Below, in pieces: positions 43,703 to 54,200 of a DNA stretch of 64,000 bases. Source of the stretch: Candidatus Anammoximicrobium sp. (GTDB taxonomy: Bacteria; Planctomycetota; Planctomycetia; Pirellulales; Pirellulaceae); NCBI GenBank assembly GCA_012515235.1, contig JAAYYU010000035.1, positions 112,399-176,398 of the forward strand, in the 5' to 3' direction. The stretch's first letter is position 1. Each line of letters begins with the position of its first letter. Made by a program: the position numbers and the translations under genes. The notes beneath the pieces were generated by a model that worked only from the letters and a program-made list of their open reading frames with translations, did no database searches and was not told the origin of the DNA.

Positions 43703-45085
43703 CTACTGCAGCACCTCCACGTGCCACAGCCGCGCCAGGGCCTGCATCTCGGCGAGCCAATCGCCGGGGGCGATGCACATGTGGTGGGCCCGCAGGTTCC
43801 GCACGAAACGCTCCATGTCTTGGTGGATCTTCACATAGGCAAACGGCCACACCGCCGCGATCCCCAGCAGGCTCGTCGGGTCGTGCGGATAGGCGAACGA
43901 CTCGCCGCGGCACAGGTGCAGCACGTACTCGCCTTGGATGCGGCCGAAGCGGGCCAGCGTCACCGGCCCCGGCGGGAGCACAAAGTGCGGACATGCTCCG
44001 CCCTTGCACAGGTGTTTGCCCGTCTGCGGATCCAGCGTCCCCTGGACCTCCGGACAATTCCGCAGGGCCACGTTCTGCTTGCCGCCCGCCAAGGTTGTGG
44101 CGGCCGTGCCGCAGTTCAGGAACCGCGCCCAGCCTTCCGCCCGATTCAGATACTGGATGTCGCAGAACATCACTGGCCGGCCGCTCAGGTGCGCCAGGGC
44201 GAACATCGTGAGCGCGGCGTTCATGTCCGCTTCACAGGCCGCGATCAGGCCTTCGTCGTTCCAAAGGGCGATGGGCAGGCAAGGGGCAAGGTAGTTGTCC
44301 AGCAACTCGAACTGGCACTTGACGCCCACAAAATCCCAGCGGTTGCGGGCGAACATCCGCTTGCCCGCCAGGTACAGCCGGGCCGATTTCCGCAGCACGT
44401 CGTCCGACACGTCGATCGAAGCGAACTCCGACTTCCACTGCGCGACCAGCGGCCGCACTTCCTCGTCCGCGACCGCCTCCGCCTCGTGGATCAGCGTCCA
44501 CTGCTCGGCGTGATCCACGTCGATGCCGAACTGCGTGCGCCACTGGTTGGCGTCGGCATCCGCGGTCATCATGCTCAGGCACTTGCCGCCGAGGTGGCCG
44601 TAGCGGGCTTGGGCCGCCGCCTGCTTGACCCGGCAGGCGCGGATCCAGGCCAGCAGTTTCCGCTGCGAGTCCTCGTTCCAGGCGTCGCAGACCAGCTCGT
44701 GTTCGAGCCCGACTTCGTCCAGCGAGCCGTGCGTCACGCCGAAGCCGATCAGCGACGTGTCGTCGAGGTTGGGGATGGCCCAGACCAGCGCGGGCAAATG
44801 GCTGTGCTGGCACGCGCCGACGATCACGTTGGCCCGCAGAAACCAGCCGGTGAAGTACACGATCCCGCAGACCCCAGCCGCCCGCAGGCGTTCGACCTGC
44901 TCGACGGCGTCTTCCTCGCTTGTCACGACGCGGCCGGGCCACACCACCTCGACGCCCAAGCCCTGCAGTTTTTCCTCTAAATCCAGATAACCCAGGATCC
45001 GCTGCTGCAACTCCAGATCGATCCGCGGATCCATCACCGGCAGCAGACCGACCTTGATCTCTTGCGTTTCGCTTGCCTGAGGCAT
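43703..45085 (-). CDS. L-fucose/L-arabinose isomerase-like protein
   Basis: A 460-residue protein of the L-fucose isomerase-like superfamily. Typical points are KVGLLPVMDPRID at the start, VVWPGRVVTSEEDAVEQVERL, VCGIVYFTGWFLRAN, GHLGGKCLSMMTADADANQWRTQFGIDVDHAEQ, and FDVDC-type metal-side residues around VKCQFELLDNYLAPCLPIALWND. An aldose-ketose isomerase in the cytoplasm, feeding the kinase 71 nt downstream, is the simplest reading. ATG at 45085 has GGGAG 9 nt upstream; 45094 is an alternative. It is preceded by the sulfatase gene, 47 nt away. Confidence 0.85.
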   Translation of the reverse strand: MPQASETQEIKVGLLPVMDPRIDLELQQRILGYLDLEEKLQGLGVEVVWPGRVVTSEEDAVEQVERLRAAGVCGIVYFTGWFLRANVIVGACQHSHLPALVWAIPNLDDTSLIGFGVTHGSLDEVGLEHELVCDAWNEDSQRKLLAWIRACRVKQAAAQARYGHLGGKCLSMMTADADANQWRTQFGIDVDHAEQWTLIHEAEAVADEEVRPLVAQWKSEFASIDVSDDVLRKSARLYLAGKRMFARNRWDFVGVKCQFELLDNYLAPCLPIALWNDEGLIAACEADMNAALTMFALAHLSGRPVMFCDIQYLNRAEGWARFLNCGTAATTLAGGKQNVALRNCPEVQGTLDPQTGKHLCKGGACPHFVLPPGPVTLARFGRIQGEYVLHLCRGESFAYPHDPTSLLGIAAVWPFAYVKIHQDMERFVRNLRAHHMCIAPGDWLAEMQALARLWHVEVLQ

Positions 45086-45132
45086 TCCCGCCATCTCCCT
45101 TCTGGTCTTTTGCCGACGAGCGTTGCTACCCG

Positions 45133-46677
45133 TCATTTCCGCTCCGCCGCTGGATAGTCTCCGCCGTTCACGCTGTGGACGACCGCCTTTTGCCACTTCT
45201 CCAGTTCGGCTTTCATCTTTTCGACGCGGCCCGAATTCTGTGCGGCGATGTCCTGCGCTTCGTTCGGGTCTGCCGCCAGGTCGTACAGTTCGTAGGTGAA
45301 ACCGGTCTTCTTCTGCGGGAGCCGGTGCAGCTTGAATTGCCCGTCCAGCCAGGCGGCGTGGCCGGGGAGGTCGGTTTCGGGGACCTTCTCTGTCCAGGGC
45401 CCCGATTCCCACTCGGCCTGCGCAGCGGCCAGTTTCCCGTCTTGCTCCTCGTCGCGCATCCGCTTCAGCCATTCCGCGCTGGGCGTGCCGTGTCCGCCGA
45501 CGGGGTAGACCCAGAAGCCCAGCGGCTTGGCGCGTGTGGCCATCGTCCCGTCCAACAGCGGCAGCAGGCTCAGGCCGTCCAGCGGCGGCTGTTGCGGAAC
45601 GCTTGCGCGGGCGAGGTCCAGGACGGTCGGATAGATGTCCACGGTCCCGCACACGACGTCGCTTCGTCGCGGGGTCTTGATCCGCGCGGGCCACTCGATG
45701 ACGCACGGCACTCGCAGGCCGCCTTCCCACAGGCTGCCTTTCTTGCCGCGCAAACCGCCGGTCGATCCGGGGCCTTGAGCCCCGTTGTCGCTGGTGTACC
45801 ACAGCAGCGTGTTCTGCCGGATGTCCAGCGCTTCCAACTCGCGGCGCAAGCGTCCCATGGCCCGGTCGATGCCGGTGATCTCGGCCAGGTAGTTGCGTTG
45901 AGCCTTCGGCTGGTCGGCGTACAACTCGGCCAGTTCCGGCACCGGCACGTGCGGACTGTGCGGGTTGCCGAACCAGATCACCGCCAGAAACGGCTGGCCT
46001 GCGCGGGCCGCCCGGCGTACAAACGGCAACGCCGCCTCGACGGTCGCCAGGCTGCTTTCGCCCTGCAACTGGATGACCTTGCCCCGGTGGCTCATCAGCG
46101 GATCGTTCTCATAGAAATTGGGGCTGGAGATCCACTCGTCGAAGCCGCTTTGGCCCGGGCAGACTGGGTTGTCCGCCCGGACCGGTCCCAGGTGCCACTT
46201 GCCAAAGTGGCCCGTCGTGTAGCCGGCGCGCTGGATGGCTTCGGCCAGCGTCACTTCCTCCGGCCGCAGCGTCCGGCCCCAGCTGAAGCACCCATAGCGG
46301 TTCGGGTGGCGTCCGGTCATCACGCTGCCGCGCGTCGGCGAGCAAACCGGCGCCGCCGCGTAGAACCGGTCCAGCCGCAGGCCGGAAGCGGCCATTTCGT
46401 CCAGCACGGGCGTCTGCAGGTGCGGATGCCCGTTGTAGCCCACGTCGCCCCAGCCCTGGTCGTCGGCCATGCACAGGATCACGTTCGGCGGCGAGGCCTC
46501 GGCGCTGAACGCAACCGCTGACTGCATCGCGCACGCGGCCAGGATGGCGGCCCAGACGGGCACCGCCGTGCGCCGCGCGGCGCCCGGTCGCCGGCACGTG
46601 AGAAGCCCGGCGGGCTTAAAACAACCGCGGTTTTGGCGGTGGCAGCGGCAGGATCTCGGATTCAAAACGTCACGCAT
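45133..46677 (-). CDS. Secreted arylsulfatase A-type sulfatase
   Basis: A 514-residue exported formylglycine-dependent sulfatase. The leader is long and basic (MRDVLNPRSCRCHRQ) before a hydrophobic core (VWAAILAACAMQSAVAFS). NVILCMADDQGWGDVGYNGHP gives the metal ligands; Cys112 in CSPTR is the residue to be modified, followed by GSVMTGRHP. Further hallmarks are GKWHLG, WYTSDNGAQG and GGLRGKKGSLWEGGLRVP. It removes sulfate from a glycan outside the cytoplasm. It is first in the leftward cluster with isomerase and kinase, which fits degradation of a sulfated deoxy-sugar polymer. AAGGAG lies 8-9 nt before the ATG. Confidence 0.92.
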   Translation of the reverse strand: MRDVLNPRSCRCHRQNRGCFKPAGLLTCRRPGAARRTAVPVWAAILAACAMQSAVAFSAEASPPNVILCMADDQGWGDVGYNGHPHLQTPVLDEMAASGLRLDRFYAAAPVCSPTRGSVMTGRHPNRYGCFSWGRTLRPEEVTLAEAIQRAGYTTGHFGKWHLGPVRADNPVCPGQSGFDEWISSPNFYENDPLMSHRGKVIQLQGESSLATVEAALPFVRRAARAGQPFLAVIWFGNPHSPHVPVPELAELYADQPKAQRNYLAEITGIDRAMGRLRRELEALDIRQNTLLWYTSDNGAQGPGSTGGLRGKKGSLWEGGLRVPCVIEWPARIKTPRRSDVVCGTVDIYPTVLDLARASVPQQPPLDGLSLLPLLDGTMATRAKPLGFWVYPVGGHGTPSAEWLKRMRDEEQDGKLAAAQAEWESGPWTEKVPETDLPGHAAWLDGQFKLHRLPQKKTGFTYELYDLAADPNEAQDIAAQNSGRVEKMKAELEKWQKAVVHSVNGGDYPAAERK

Positions 46678-47131
46678 CGTCGGTGTCTCCTTGCAGCAAA
46701 GGAACTGTCGCGGCTGGACGTCGTGCCACGCGGCGGCGGCGAAATCCGAAGATAGGTTCCAATCGCCGTCGATGCAACGTGTCATCCTCCTAATTCGTTG
46801 CGTCCCGACCGACGGAACCTGCGGCCATTCACATCGAGGCGGCGTCCAGCGATCTCCAGCCCGCAGTGGCGGAACGAATTGCCGCCGCTCGCGGCCGACC
46901 GGCCGCGCGTTCCCCCCGCCCTGCGGCGACTCTCCACGCGGACGCTCCGCTTCCATCCCTTGCCGACAAGACTCGCCGGCCCCGCCGCCCTCTTGATTTG
47001 CAGAGTCAAGCTCGTATGCTGCGATTTCAGGGGCGGCCCCGCCGGTGTGGGAACAGACGCCCCGCATGGCTCGCATTCGGCGACCGGCGCGGCGTCGCCG
47101 CCGCGTTGACGGCTAGCTAAGGAGAAACCTC

Positions 47132-48190
47132 ATGTCAGGACCGTTGACAAGTGCTTTGTGGATCGCCCTGTCTCTGGCCGGCGCCGCGCCGGCCGAAAAA
47201 ACGTTCACGCTGGCGACGATGCCCCGGATCGACGTGCATACGCACATCGGCAACAGCTGGGAAATCCTGGACGACGTCATGGCCTTGCGGCAAGCAATCC
47301 AGGACCAGCTGCACGTGGACCTGGCCATGTGGTTCAGCCTGGGCTCGGCCGAGCCGCCCGACATGGCCGAACTGCGAAAACGTTATCAGGGCCGAATCCA
47401 GTTCTGCATCAGCGACTACAAAATTCAAGACGGACTCCGCTTCTCGCCGCAGGAACTGGTCGACTGGCAGAAACAGGGCGTGATGGGCTTCAAGTTCTAT
47501 CCCGGCTGGCAGCCCGGCGTGCAGATCGACCAACCGGCCTTCGCAGCGACCTTCGCCAAGATGGAAGAAATCGGGATGGTGGCGGCGTCGCCTCACGTGA
47601 CCAACCCCTGCGGCACCTTTGGCCGGCGCACGGAATGGTTTGCGGAGCCGGTGGAATTCTGGCGGCAGCAGAGGGCATGGGAGAACGTGCTGAAGAAGCA
47701 CCCGCGGCTGGTGGTGGTCAACGCCCATATGCTGTGGCTGTGTTACTCCGACGAGCAGTTGGACTGCCTGCGGTACATGCTGAAAACGTATCCCCATCTG
47801 CACGTCGATCTGGCCACAACGCCCGTTTTTCTGCACGCCATCGGGCGGGAAAATCTGCGCGACTTCATGATCGAGTACGCCGACCGCATCCTGTTCGGAA
47901 CCGATATGGCCAGTCAGTGGTTCGTGCCGGTGCTGGACAAGAAGCTGCCGAAAATCCGGGACAAGGTGCCGCAGTACCAGCGGTATTTCGAGTTCCTGGA
48001 GACGGACAAGGAATTGCCCAGCGGCATCCAGGACGAGCAGAAGATGCGCGGCTTGGCGCTGCCGTTGGACGTGCTCGAGAAGATCTATTTCCGCAACGCG
48101 ATGCGAGTCTACCCGCACGTGGCCGGTGCGTTGACGCAACTGGGATACTTCGCCGCCGCGGACGCGGCAACGGGCGGCGCAGCGCGCTAG
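47132..48190 (+). CDS. Exported amidohydrolase family protein
   Basis: A 352-residue TIM-barrel hydrolase with a probable signal peptide (ALWIALSLAGAAPAE). The metal ligands are complete: MPRIDVHTHIG, GFKFYPGW, AASPHVTNP, VVVNAHMLWL and ILFGTDMAS. It is therefore a secreted member of the same family as the two leftward proteins at 40462 and 41326. AAGGAG precedes the ATG by 7 nt. The 454 bp to the divergent sulfatase gene show no gene and presumably hold both promoters, which I could not place. Confidence 0.82.
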   Translation: MSGPLTSALWIALSLAGAAPAEKTFTLATMPRIDVHTHIGNSWEILDDVMALRQAIQDQLHVDLAMWFSLGSAEPPDMAELRKRYQGRIQFCISDYKIQDGLRFSPQELVDWQKQGVMGFKFYPGWQPGVQIDQPAFAATFAKMEEIGMVAASPHVTNPCGTFGRRTEWFAEPVEFWRQQRAWENVLKKHPRLVVVNAHMLWLCYSDEQLDCLRYMLKTYPHLHVDLATTPVFLHAIGRENLRDFMIEYADRILFGTDMASQWFVPVLDKKLPKIRDKVPQYQRYFEFLETDKELPSGIQDEQKMRGLALPLDVLEKIYFRNAMRVYPHVAGALTQLGYFAAADAATGGAAR

Positions 48191-48236
48191 CATGATGGCG
48201 TTCCGCACTTCGGCGTCAAGGAGCACAATCCGGGAC

Positions 48237-51185
48237 ATGCAGAGACAACCTTCGATTCTGTGGCGGGCGGCGGGGCTGATCGCGGTGGGGCTGAGCCTGG
48301 GCGCGCAGGGGCCGCCGGCCCTTGCGGCACAGGCCGCGGCGGCGCGGTTCTGCACCGGCCGCGGCGTCGCTGGCTCCTCCGGCGACAGCCACTCGCTGCA
48401 ACTGGCCCGCCGCTGGCAACCGGTGGTGGAATGGCGTTTCGAGCGCGGTCTGGGCGACTGGGAGGTCAAGAACCACCAGGCGGCGTTAAAGATCGAGAGC
48501 GCCGACGTCCCGGACGGCGGCCGCGCCTTGCTGGTCCACCGCGACGATGCGGAGACCGACACGGCGTTCGAGTTGGCCAGTCGTCCCCTCCCGGTGGCCG
48601 AGGGAGCGCTCTGCCGGCTGACGATCGCCGTCGCGCACACGCTGGACCTGAACATGGCCCAGGGGCACAACGAGTCCTTCCTGAATCAGGTCCGCTGGCT
48701 GGACCGCGAAGGCCGGACGGTGGAGGCCACGCCCTTTCGCTTCACCGGCGCCGGCGATGCGGTGGGATATGACGTGACCGTCGAAACACGAGCGCCGCGG
48801 GGCGCCGTGGCGGCCATCGTGCAGATCGGATTCGACTCGCCGAACCTCTTTGGCCAACGGCAGTTCCAGCTGCGGGGCGTGGCCTGGGCGACTCAGCCCG
48901 ATCCGCCGCTGTTTGTCGCCGACGGGGAACTGGTCTCGCGGCCGCAACGCCTGGCCGGTCCCGACGGGCCGGTGCAGATTTCCTGGCAGGCCGCCGCGCC
49001 CGCAGGGACGAGCGTCAAATTCCAAGTCCGCTCGGCGGCCGATGCCGCGGGCGGACCGCGCGACTGGACGCCGTTTGCCGGACCCGACGCAGCGCTGGGT
49101 TCGTACTTCACGGCCAGCGGCGGAGCCTTGCCGGACATCCACGCCGGACACGCCTGGTTTCAGTATCGACTGGTGCTGGGCACCACCCGGCCCGCCGTCA
49201 CGCCCGAGGTCCGGCAAGTGCGACTCGGTGACCAAGGGCGGTGGATCGAGGATCGCGGCTGGCTTGGCCCCGACACCGAGCCGCCGCGATTGGTGGACTG
49301 TGCCCCACGGCGGACGGACGACGCCGGTCAGCCGCTGGTGTTTTCGCTGTCCGATGGGCCGGACGGGGTGGGAGTGGACGGCGGTGCAGTGCAAGTGCTG
49401 TTGGACGGCCAGCCGATCACGGCGCCCTGGAAGCGGGACGGAGCAGCGTTTCGGTGCGAGTTGCCCGAGCCGCTCAAGCCGGTCTGTGGCCTGGCGGCAA
49501 TCGAGGACTGGTCGATCAGCAACTATAATTCGGCGCTGACCATCCGCAGCGGCCCGCCGCGCGAGCCGGGCGGCGGCAACTCGATCGTGGTCCGGCGGCA
49601 AGGGGCGCAAACCGATACGGCCCTGGCGCTGGTGTCCCCGGCGGTCTCGGTGCAAGAGGGCGCGACGTATCAGATCTCCGTCTGGTCGCGGCACACGATG
49701 GACCTGCGGCGCGCGGGCGGGAGAGGCGATTCGAGCAGCGCGGTTTGCTGGCGAAATGCCGCGGGAAATCCGCTGGGCGCTCCGTTGCCTCTGGATCTGG
49801 GCGGGCCCAGTCCGGAGTGGCGGCAAGTGCAGTTGCAGGCGACCGCGCCGCCCGGCGCCGCGGCGGCGGTGATGCGGCTGGGCTGGGACTATCCCGACAT
49901 CGTGAGCGGCGACGAGGCAGCTTTTGCGGATCCGGTCTTTGCCGGCCCGCACCCGGAATCCGGGGTGCAGCCCAACTTGCACCGGGTGCTGGTCAAAGCG
50001 CGAGATTTCGCCGGCAACACCTGCGAGCAACCCTGGTGGATCCTGGTTCAACCGCCGCCGACGGCAGGCATCACGACGATTCGCGACGACGGCGTCGTCC
50101 TGGTCGACGGCCGGCCACTGTTTCCCATTGGACTGTATTCCGTGTGGAAGCGGGAACACAACGGCCACGATTTCGACCGCTGCATGACGGAGCTTCGCGA
50201 CGCGGGATTCAACACCATCCACACCTACCACGCGCAGCGCGATGCGGAGTTGCAGGAGTTCTACGCTGCGGCGGACCGGCATGGGTTGCGGGTGATCATC
50301 GCGCCCCGCGGCGGCGCCAACAACTGCGACCCGCAGACCGCGGTCGGCACGGTAGTGGAAGAGTGCTGCCAGCCGGCCCTGCTGGCCTGGTATCTGGCCG
50401 ACGACACGGCCAGTCACATCAGCGCCGACGACTTGCGGCGCGTGCATCGCGCCGTCCGCGACGTCGATCCCTTCCACGTCACAGTTCAGGCGGACGGCGT
50501 CTTTGCCGGAAGCCGCGGGCCGACCCGATCGCGGTACTCCGATTATGTGGACTCCACGGATGCCTTCTTGCCCGAACTCTATCCGATCCGATCCGACGAC
50601 GATTGCGAAGTCGCCGACGTGACCCGCGACATGAAGCTGATTGGCGAGGACCTGCGGGATGCCGGCCGCCGGGCGCCGGTCTGGGCGATCATCCAGGATT
50701 TTGAAGGCTGGGGTTGGAAACGCTATCCCACGGAGGCCGAGACCCGCGTGATGACGTATCTGGCCGTGATTCACGGGGCGACCGGGATCACGTACTACAC
50801 CTACGGCGGAACCGGCCTGAACCACGGCGTGACGCACGATCCGCAGGTGTGGGCCGGCCTGAAACGGATCTCGCGCCAACTGGCCCGCCTCCACGACGTG
50901 CTGGTCCAGCGCGCTCCGGAGCAATCGCAACAGGTCGAAATCCTCAGCGGCCCGCGCGTCGCCGGCCACGGATTCGCGTCCCTCAGCACGCTGCTGAAAC
51001 AGCACCAGGGCCGCCATTATCTACTGGCCGCCAACGCCGCTCGGTCTGCGGTGCGGGCGCGGATCACCGCGGGCGCCGCGAGCGGGCCGGTGGAGGCGCT
51101 GTTCGAGGACCGCCAAGTGTCGGCGCAGGCGGGTGTCTGGGAAGACGACTTCGCCCCCTACGCCGTTCACGTGTATTGTTGGTGA
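48237..51185 (+). CDS. Large secreted glycoside hydrolase-like protein
   Basis: A 982-residue exported protein with signal peptide ILWRAAGLIAVGLSLGAQGPPALA. Residues about 60-210 and 440-590 are two similar beta-sandwich domains (EWRFERGLGDWEVKNHQAAL and LAAIEDWSISNYNSALTI), likely carbohydrate-binding. From about 610 comes a TIM barrel of GH2/GH5-like type: GVVLVDGRPLFPIGLYSVW, RDAGFNTIHTYHA, HGLRVIIAPRGG, LLAWYLADDTA, PELYPI and PVWAIIQDFEGWG, with Glu candidates in the last. It starts 46 nt after the amidohydrolase stop; ATG at 48237 is preferred over 48192 since the AAGGAG lies between. Substrate unknown. Confidence 0.72.
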   Translation: MQRQPSILWRAAGLIAVGLSLGAQGPPALAAQAAAARFCTGRGVAGSSGDSHSLQLARRWQPVVEWRFERGLGDWEVKNHQAALKIESADVPDGGRALLVHRDDAETDTAFELASRPLPVAEGALCRLTIAVAHTLDLNMAQGHNESFLNQVRWLDREGRTVEATPFRFTGAGDAVGYDVTVETRAPRGAVAAIVQIGFDSPNLFGQRQFQLRGVAWATQPDPPLFVADGELVSRPQRLAGPDGPVQISWQAAAPAGTSVKFQVRSAADAAGGPRDWTPFAGPDAALGSYFTASGGALPDIHAGHAWFQYRLVLGTTRPAVTPEVRQVRLGDQGRWIEDRGWLGPDTEPPRLVDCAPRRTDDAGQPLVFSLSDGPDGVGVDGGAVQVLLDGQPITAPWKRDGAAFRCELPEPLKPVCGLAAIEDWSISNYNSALTIRSGPPREPGGGNSIVVRRQGAQTDTALALVSPAVSVQEGATYQISVWSRHTMDLRRAGGRGDSSSAVCWRNAAGNPLGAPLPLDLGGPSPEWRQVQLQATAPPGAAAAVMRLGWDYPDIVSGDEAAFADPVFAGPHPESGVQPNLHRVLVKARDFAGNTCEQPWWILVQPPPTAGITTIRDDGVVLVDGRPLFPIGLYSVWKREHNGHDFDRCMTELRDAGFNTIHTYHAQRDAELQEFYAAADRHGLRVIIAPRGGANNCDPQTAVGTVVEECCQPALLAWYLADDTASHISADDLRRVHRAVRDVDPFHVTVQADGVFAGSRGPTRSRYSDYVDSTDAFLPELYPIRSDDDCEVADVTRDMKLIGEDLRDAGRRAPVWAIIQDFEGWGWKRYPTEAETRVMTYLAVIHGATGITYYTYGGTGLNHGVTHDPQVWAGLKRISRQLARLHDVLVQRAPEQSQQVEILSGPRVAGHGFASLSTLLKQHQGRHYLLAANAARSAVRARITAGAASGPVEALFEDRQVSAQAGVWEDDFAPYAVHVYCW

Positions 51186-51219
51186 ACGCGTTGTCCCGCC
51201 CTTCCAGGAAGGTGCTCCG

Positions 51220-54200
51220 ATGAAAGACCAAAAGATGCTGTGGGCCGTGCTTGCGCTCCTGTCCGGCGCGGGCTTCCTGACGCCGCTGCCGGCGCGTGGC
51301 GGGGAGGACGCGGAGGAACTGCTCAAGAATCCGGGCTTCGACGAGGAGCGCGACGGCCAGGGCCTGCCGCGCGACTGGTCCACGTCGCGCGACCGCGTCC
51401 TGTGGCGCGAAGGCGTCTATCTGAGCAAGAATTACGAGCTGGTTTCGCAGCAAGACGCCTATGTGCTGGCCACCCAGGCCGTTCGCCTGAAACCGGGCCA
51501 ACGGTATACGATCCGCCTGACACTCAAGGGCGACGGCGGAGCGCTTGGCGGCGCCTTGATCGTGCATGGCGAACAGAAACCCACGCGGGAAATGGCCCTG
51601 TTGTGGAATCTCCAGCCATCGGCAGATTACGAGACCTACGTGGGCACCTTTGTCGCTCCCAATCCGGTGGCCCAACTGCTGATCTACAACGTCGCCCGCA
51701 AAGGCACGATCGCGTACGACCGGGTCTCGCTGCGCGCAGGCGAGCCGGACGAGCCGATCATCAGCCAACTGTCGCTGCGCGAGATCGATCGGCCGCTGGG
51801 CCCAGTGCCCGAAACGCGGCACATCGACTGGGCCTCGCCGCTGGCCGGCGGACCCGTGCGGACCTGCTTCACGCTGCGGACCTTTCTCCTGCTGCGCGAC
51901 GCGGCCGACCTGGCCCAGCGGATCGATCTCGATTACGACGTGCTCCACACCGGCTACGACGGAGACGAATGCGTTTCCGACACGGCCCGCCGCGCGACGA
52001 AGCGGCTGGGCGAAGGCGGCTACGAAGTGTACGTCGTGGCCAGCCGGATGTCGGACGTTCTGACGAAGACCATCCGGCAGCGCGTCGAGGCGGGAGCCGG
52101 ACTGGTCGTGCTGGAAGGCTTTGGCCAAGGAAGCAAGCTCCTGCCCGCCGCGGAATGGAAAACCGTGGACGACGCCCACTACCTCCGCTCGGGAATCCCC
52201 TGGGACCTGATGCCGGAGAAGATCCTCTCCTCCGTCCAGACCGGCGAGATCGGCAAAGGCCGCGCGGTGCGACTGGTCGTTCCCACGGCCACCGGTCGCG
52301 TCTGGGGCCTGTTGCCCAGCGAGAACTCCGCGGACGCCTACAAGTCGCGGCAGTTTGAATACTGGGAATGGTGGGAATCGCTGCTGGCCCGAACCATTGT
52401 CTGGGCCGCCCGGCGGGAAGGTCCGACGGCGTTTGCGGTCGGATCGGACAACGGCGACGGGTGGACCGTGCAGGCCGCGCACGCGCCGCCCGGCGCCCGG
52501 ATGCGCGTGGGCTGGCGAAGCGGGCGAGAGATTCGTTTCGACGGACCGCTGCTCCGCAAGCCGCCGCAGGAGTTTCCGCTGGCAGCCGACGACCGAATTG
52601 CGCTCTCCATCCCGCCCGATCTGCCGGCCGGCCCGGTCATCGCCGACTTGACGCTGTTGGACGGCCAGGGCCAAGCGTTGAACTGGTGCAGCGTGGTCAG
52701 GCCGGTGGCACAGCAAGCCCGCCTCGTCGCCTTGCAGACCGACCGCGAAGCCTACGCCCCCGGCGAGGAAGTCAAGCTGGCCGTCAAGCTCTCCGCGGCG
52801 CGCTCCGCCGAAACGACCGTCGAGGCCCGGCTGATCGATGCCTTCGGGCGCGTCGTGGCCGCGACGGCTCGAACCGCTCGCCTGGCGGCCGGGGAAACGG
52901 ACCAGGAGTTAACCTTGCCGATTCGCAGTCCAGTGTGCGTCCATCATCGCGCCGTGGTGCGGTTGCTGTGCGACGGCCGCGAGCAGGACAGCGTCTGGCG
53001 AGACGTGCTAGTTCCGTCCGTCGGTCCAGGTCAGGCGGCGGCGGATTTCACCGCCACGACCTGGGCGCCCGGCATGACGCACCCGCCGCTGCTGGCCGAG
53101 TTTTCCAAGCGCACGCAGCAATTGGGTCTGAACTCCGAGTTCGGGACCAACCTGTACGCCATGTCGGAACATGGCCTGCCGTGCGCCGCCTACATCGGCG
53201 TCCGCTCCAACGCGTTCCGTTGCGAGAAGCACACCGGCAACGGCGTGCGCCCGGACTGTCTGAGCGATCCGCAGGTCGTGGCTCACTTCACCGAAGCGGC
53301 CCGCGAGGCGGCCCAGCGGCAGCAGCCCCACGGGATCTTTGCCGTGGGCATCACCGATGAAGCCTTCCTGGCGTCTCGCCATAAACGCGATGAAGTTTGT
53401 TTCTGCGACCATTGCCAGCGGCGTTTTTGCAAGTGGCTGCAGGCTCGCTACGAAACGCTGACCGCGCTCAACGCCCAATGGGGCAGCTCGTACGCCAGCT
53501 GGGACGAAGTCCGCGGCGGGCGGACGGAGGACGTTCGCGGCAAGGCCAACTTCGCACCCTTCGTCGATTTCCGCACGTTCATGACCGACGTCTGGATCGA
53601 CGGGTGCAAGGCGATCACCGATGCCTATCACGAAGTCGCGCCGCAGACGCCGGTGGGCCACACGAACACCTTCGGCGCCGATCCCTTCAACGGCAACGAT
53701 TACTGGAAACTGTGTACCCAAGTCGGCTTCGGCTGGGGCCAGGAATACGCGGAAGCGATCAAGTCCAGCGGCCAGAAGGCGATCTTCGACATCTGGCGAA
53801 GCTTCGTCGAGACGCCCGAATCGCGCGCGGCCCGCGGCGCAAAGTCGCCAGCCGGACCGGACGACCTGTTTTTCAACTACGGCTGGATCGGCTACGACCA
53901 CCGCGTGGCCGCCGCCCAGTACGAGCCCTGGTGGCTGGCACTGCACGGCTCGCGCGGCGTGAGCTACTATGCGACGAACTCGATGGACGTCACCCGCGGG
54001 ACTTCGTGGTCGCTGGTCTATCCCAGCTTGCAGTGCACGGCCTACTCCAACGCTGTAGCCGAAGCGCTGCGCGATCTGCGGGCCGGCTGCGGCAAGCTGT
54101 TCCTGGAATACCAGCGCGAGCAACCGAAGATTGCCCTGCTGTGGTCCTATCCCTCGATGCTCGTCTCCTGGTGCGAATCCACCAGCGACGAACCCGAGCC

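Noticed and set aside
48486..51017. 843-codon open frame on the minus strand
   Set aside because: Antisense to the secreted glycosidase-like gene; long stop-free frames are expected opposite GC-rich genes, and the translation is Arg/Gly/Val-rich without any domain.
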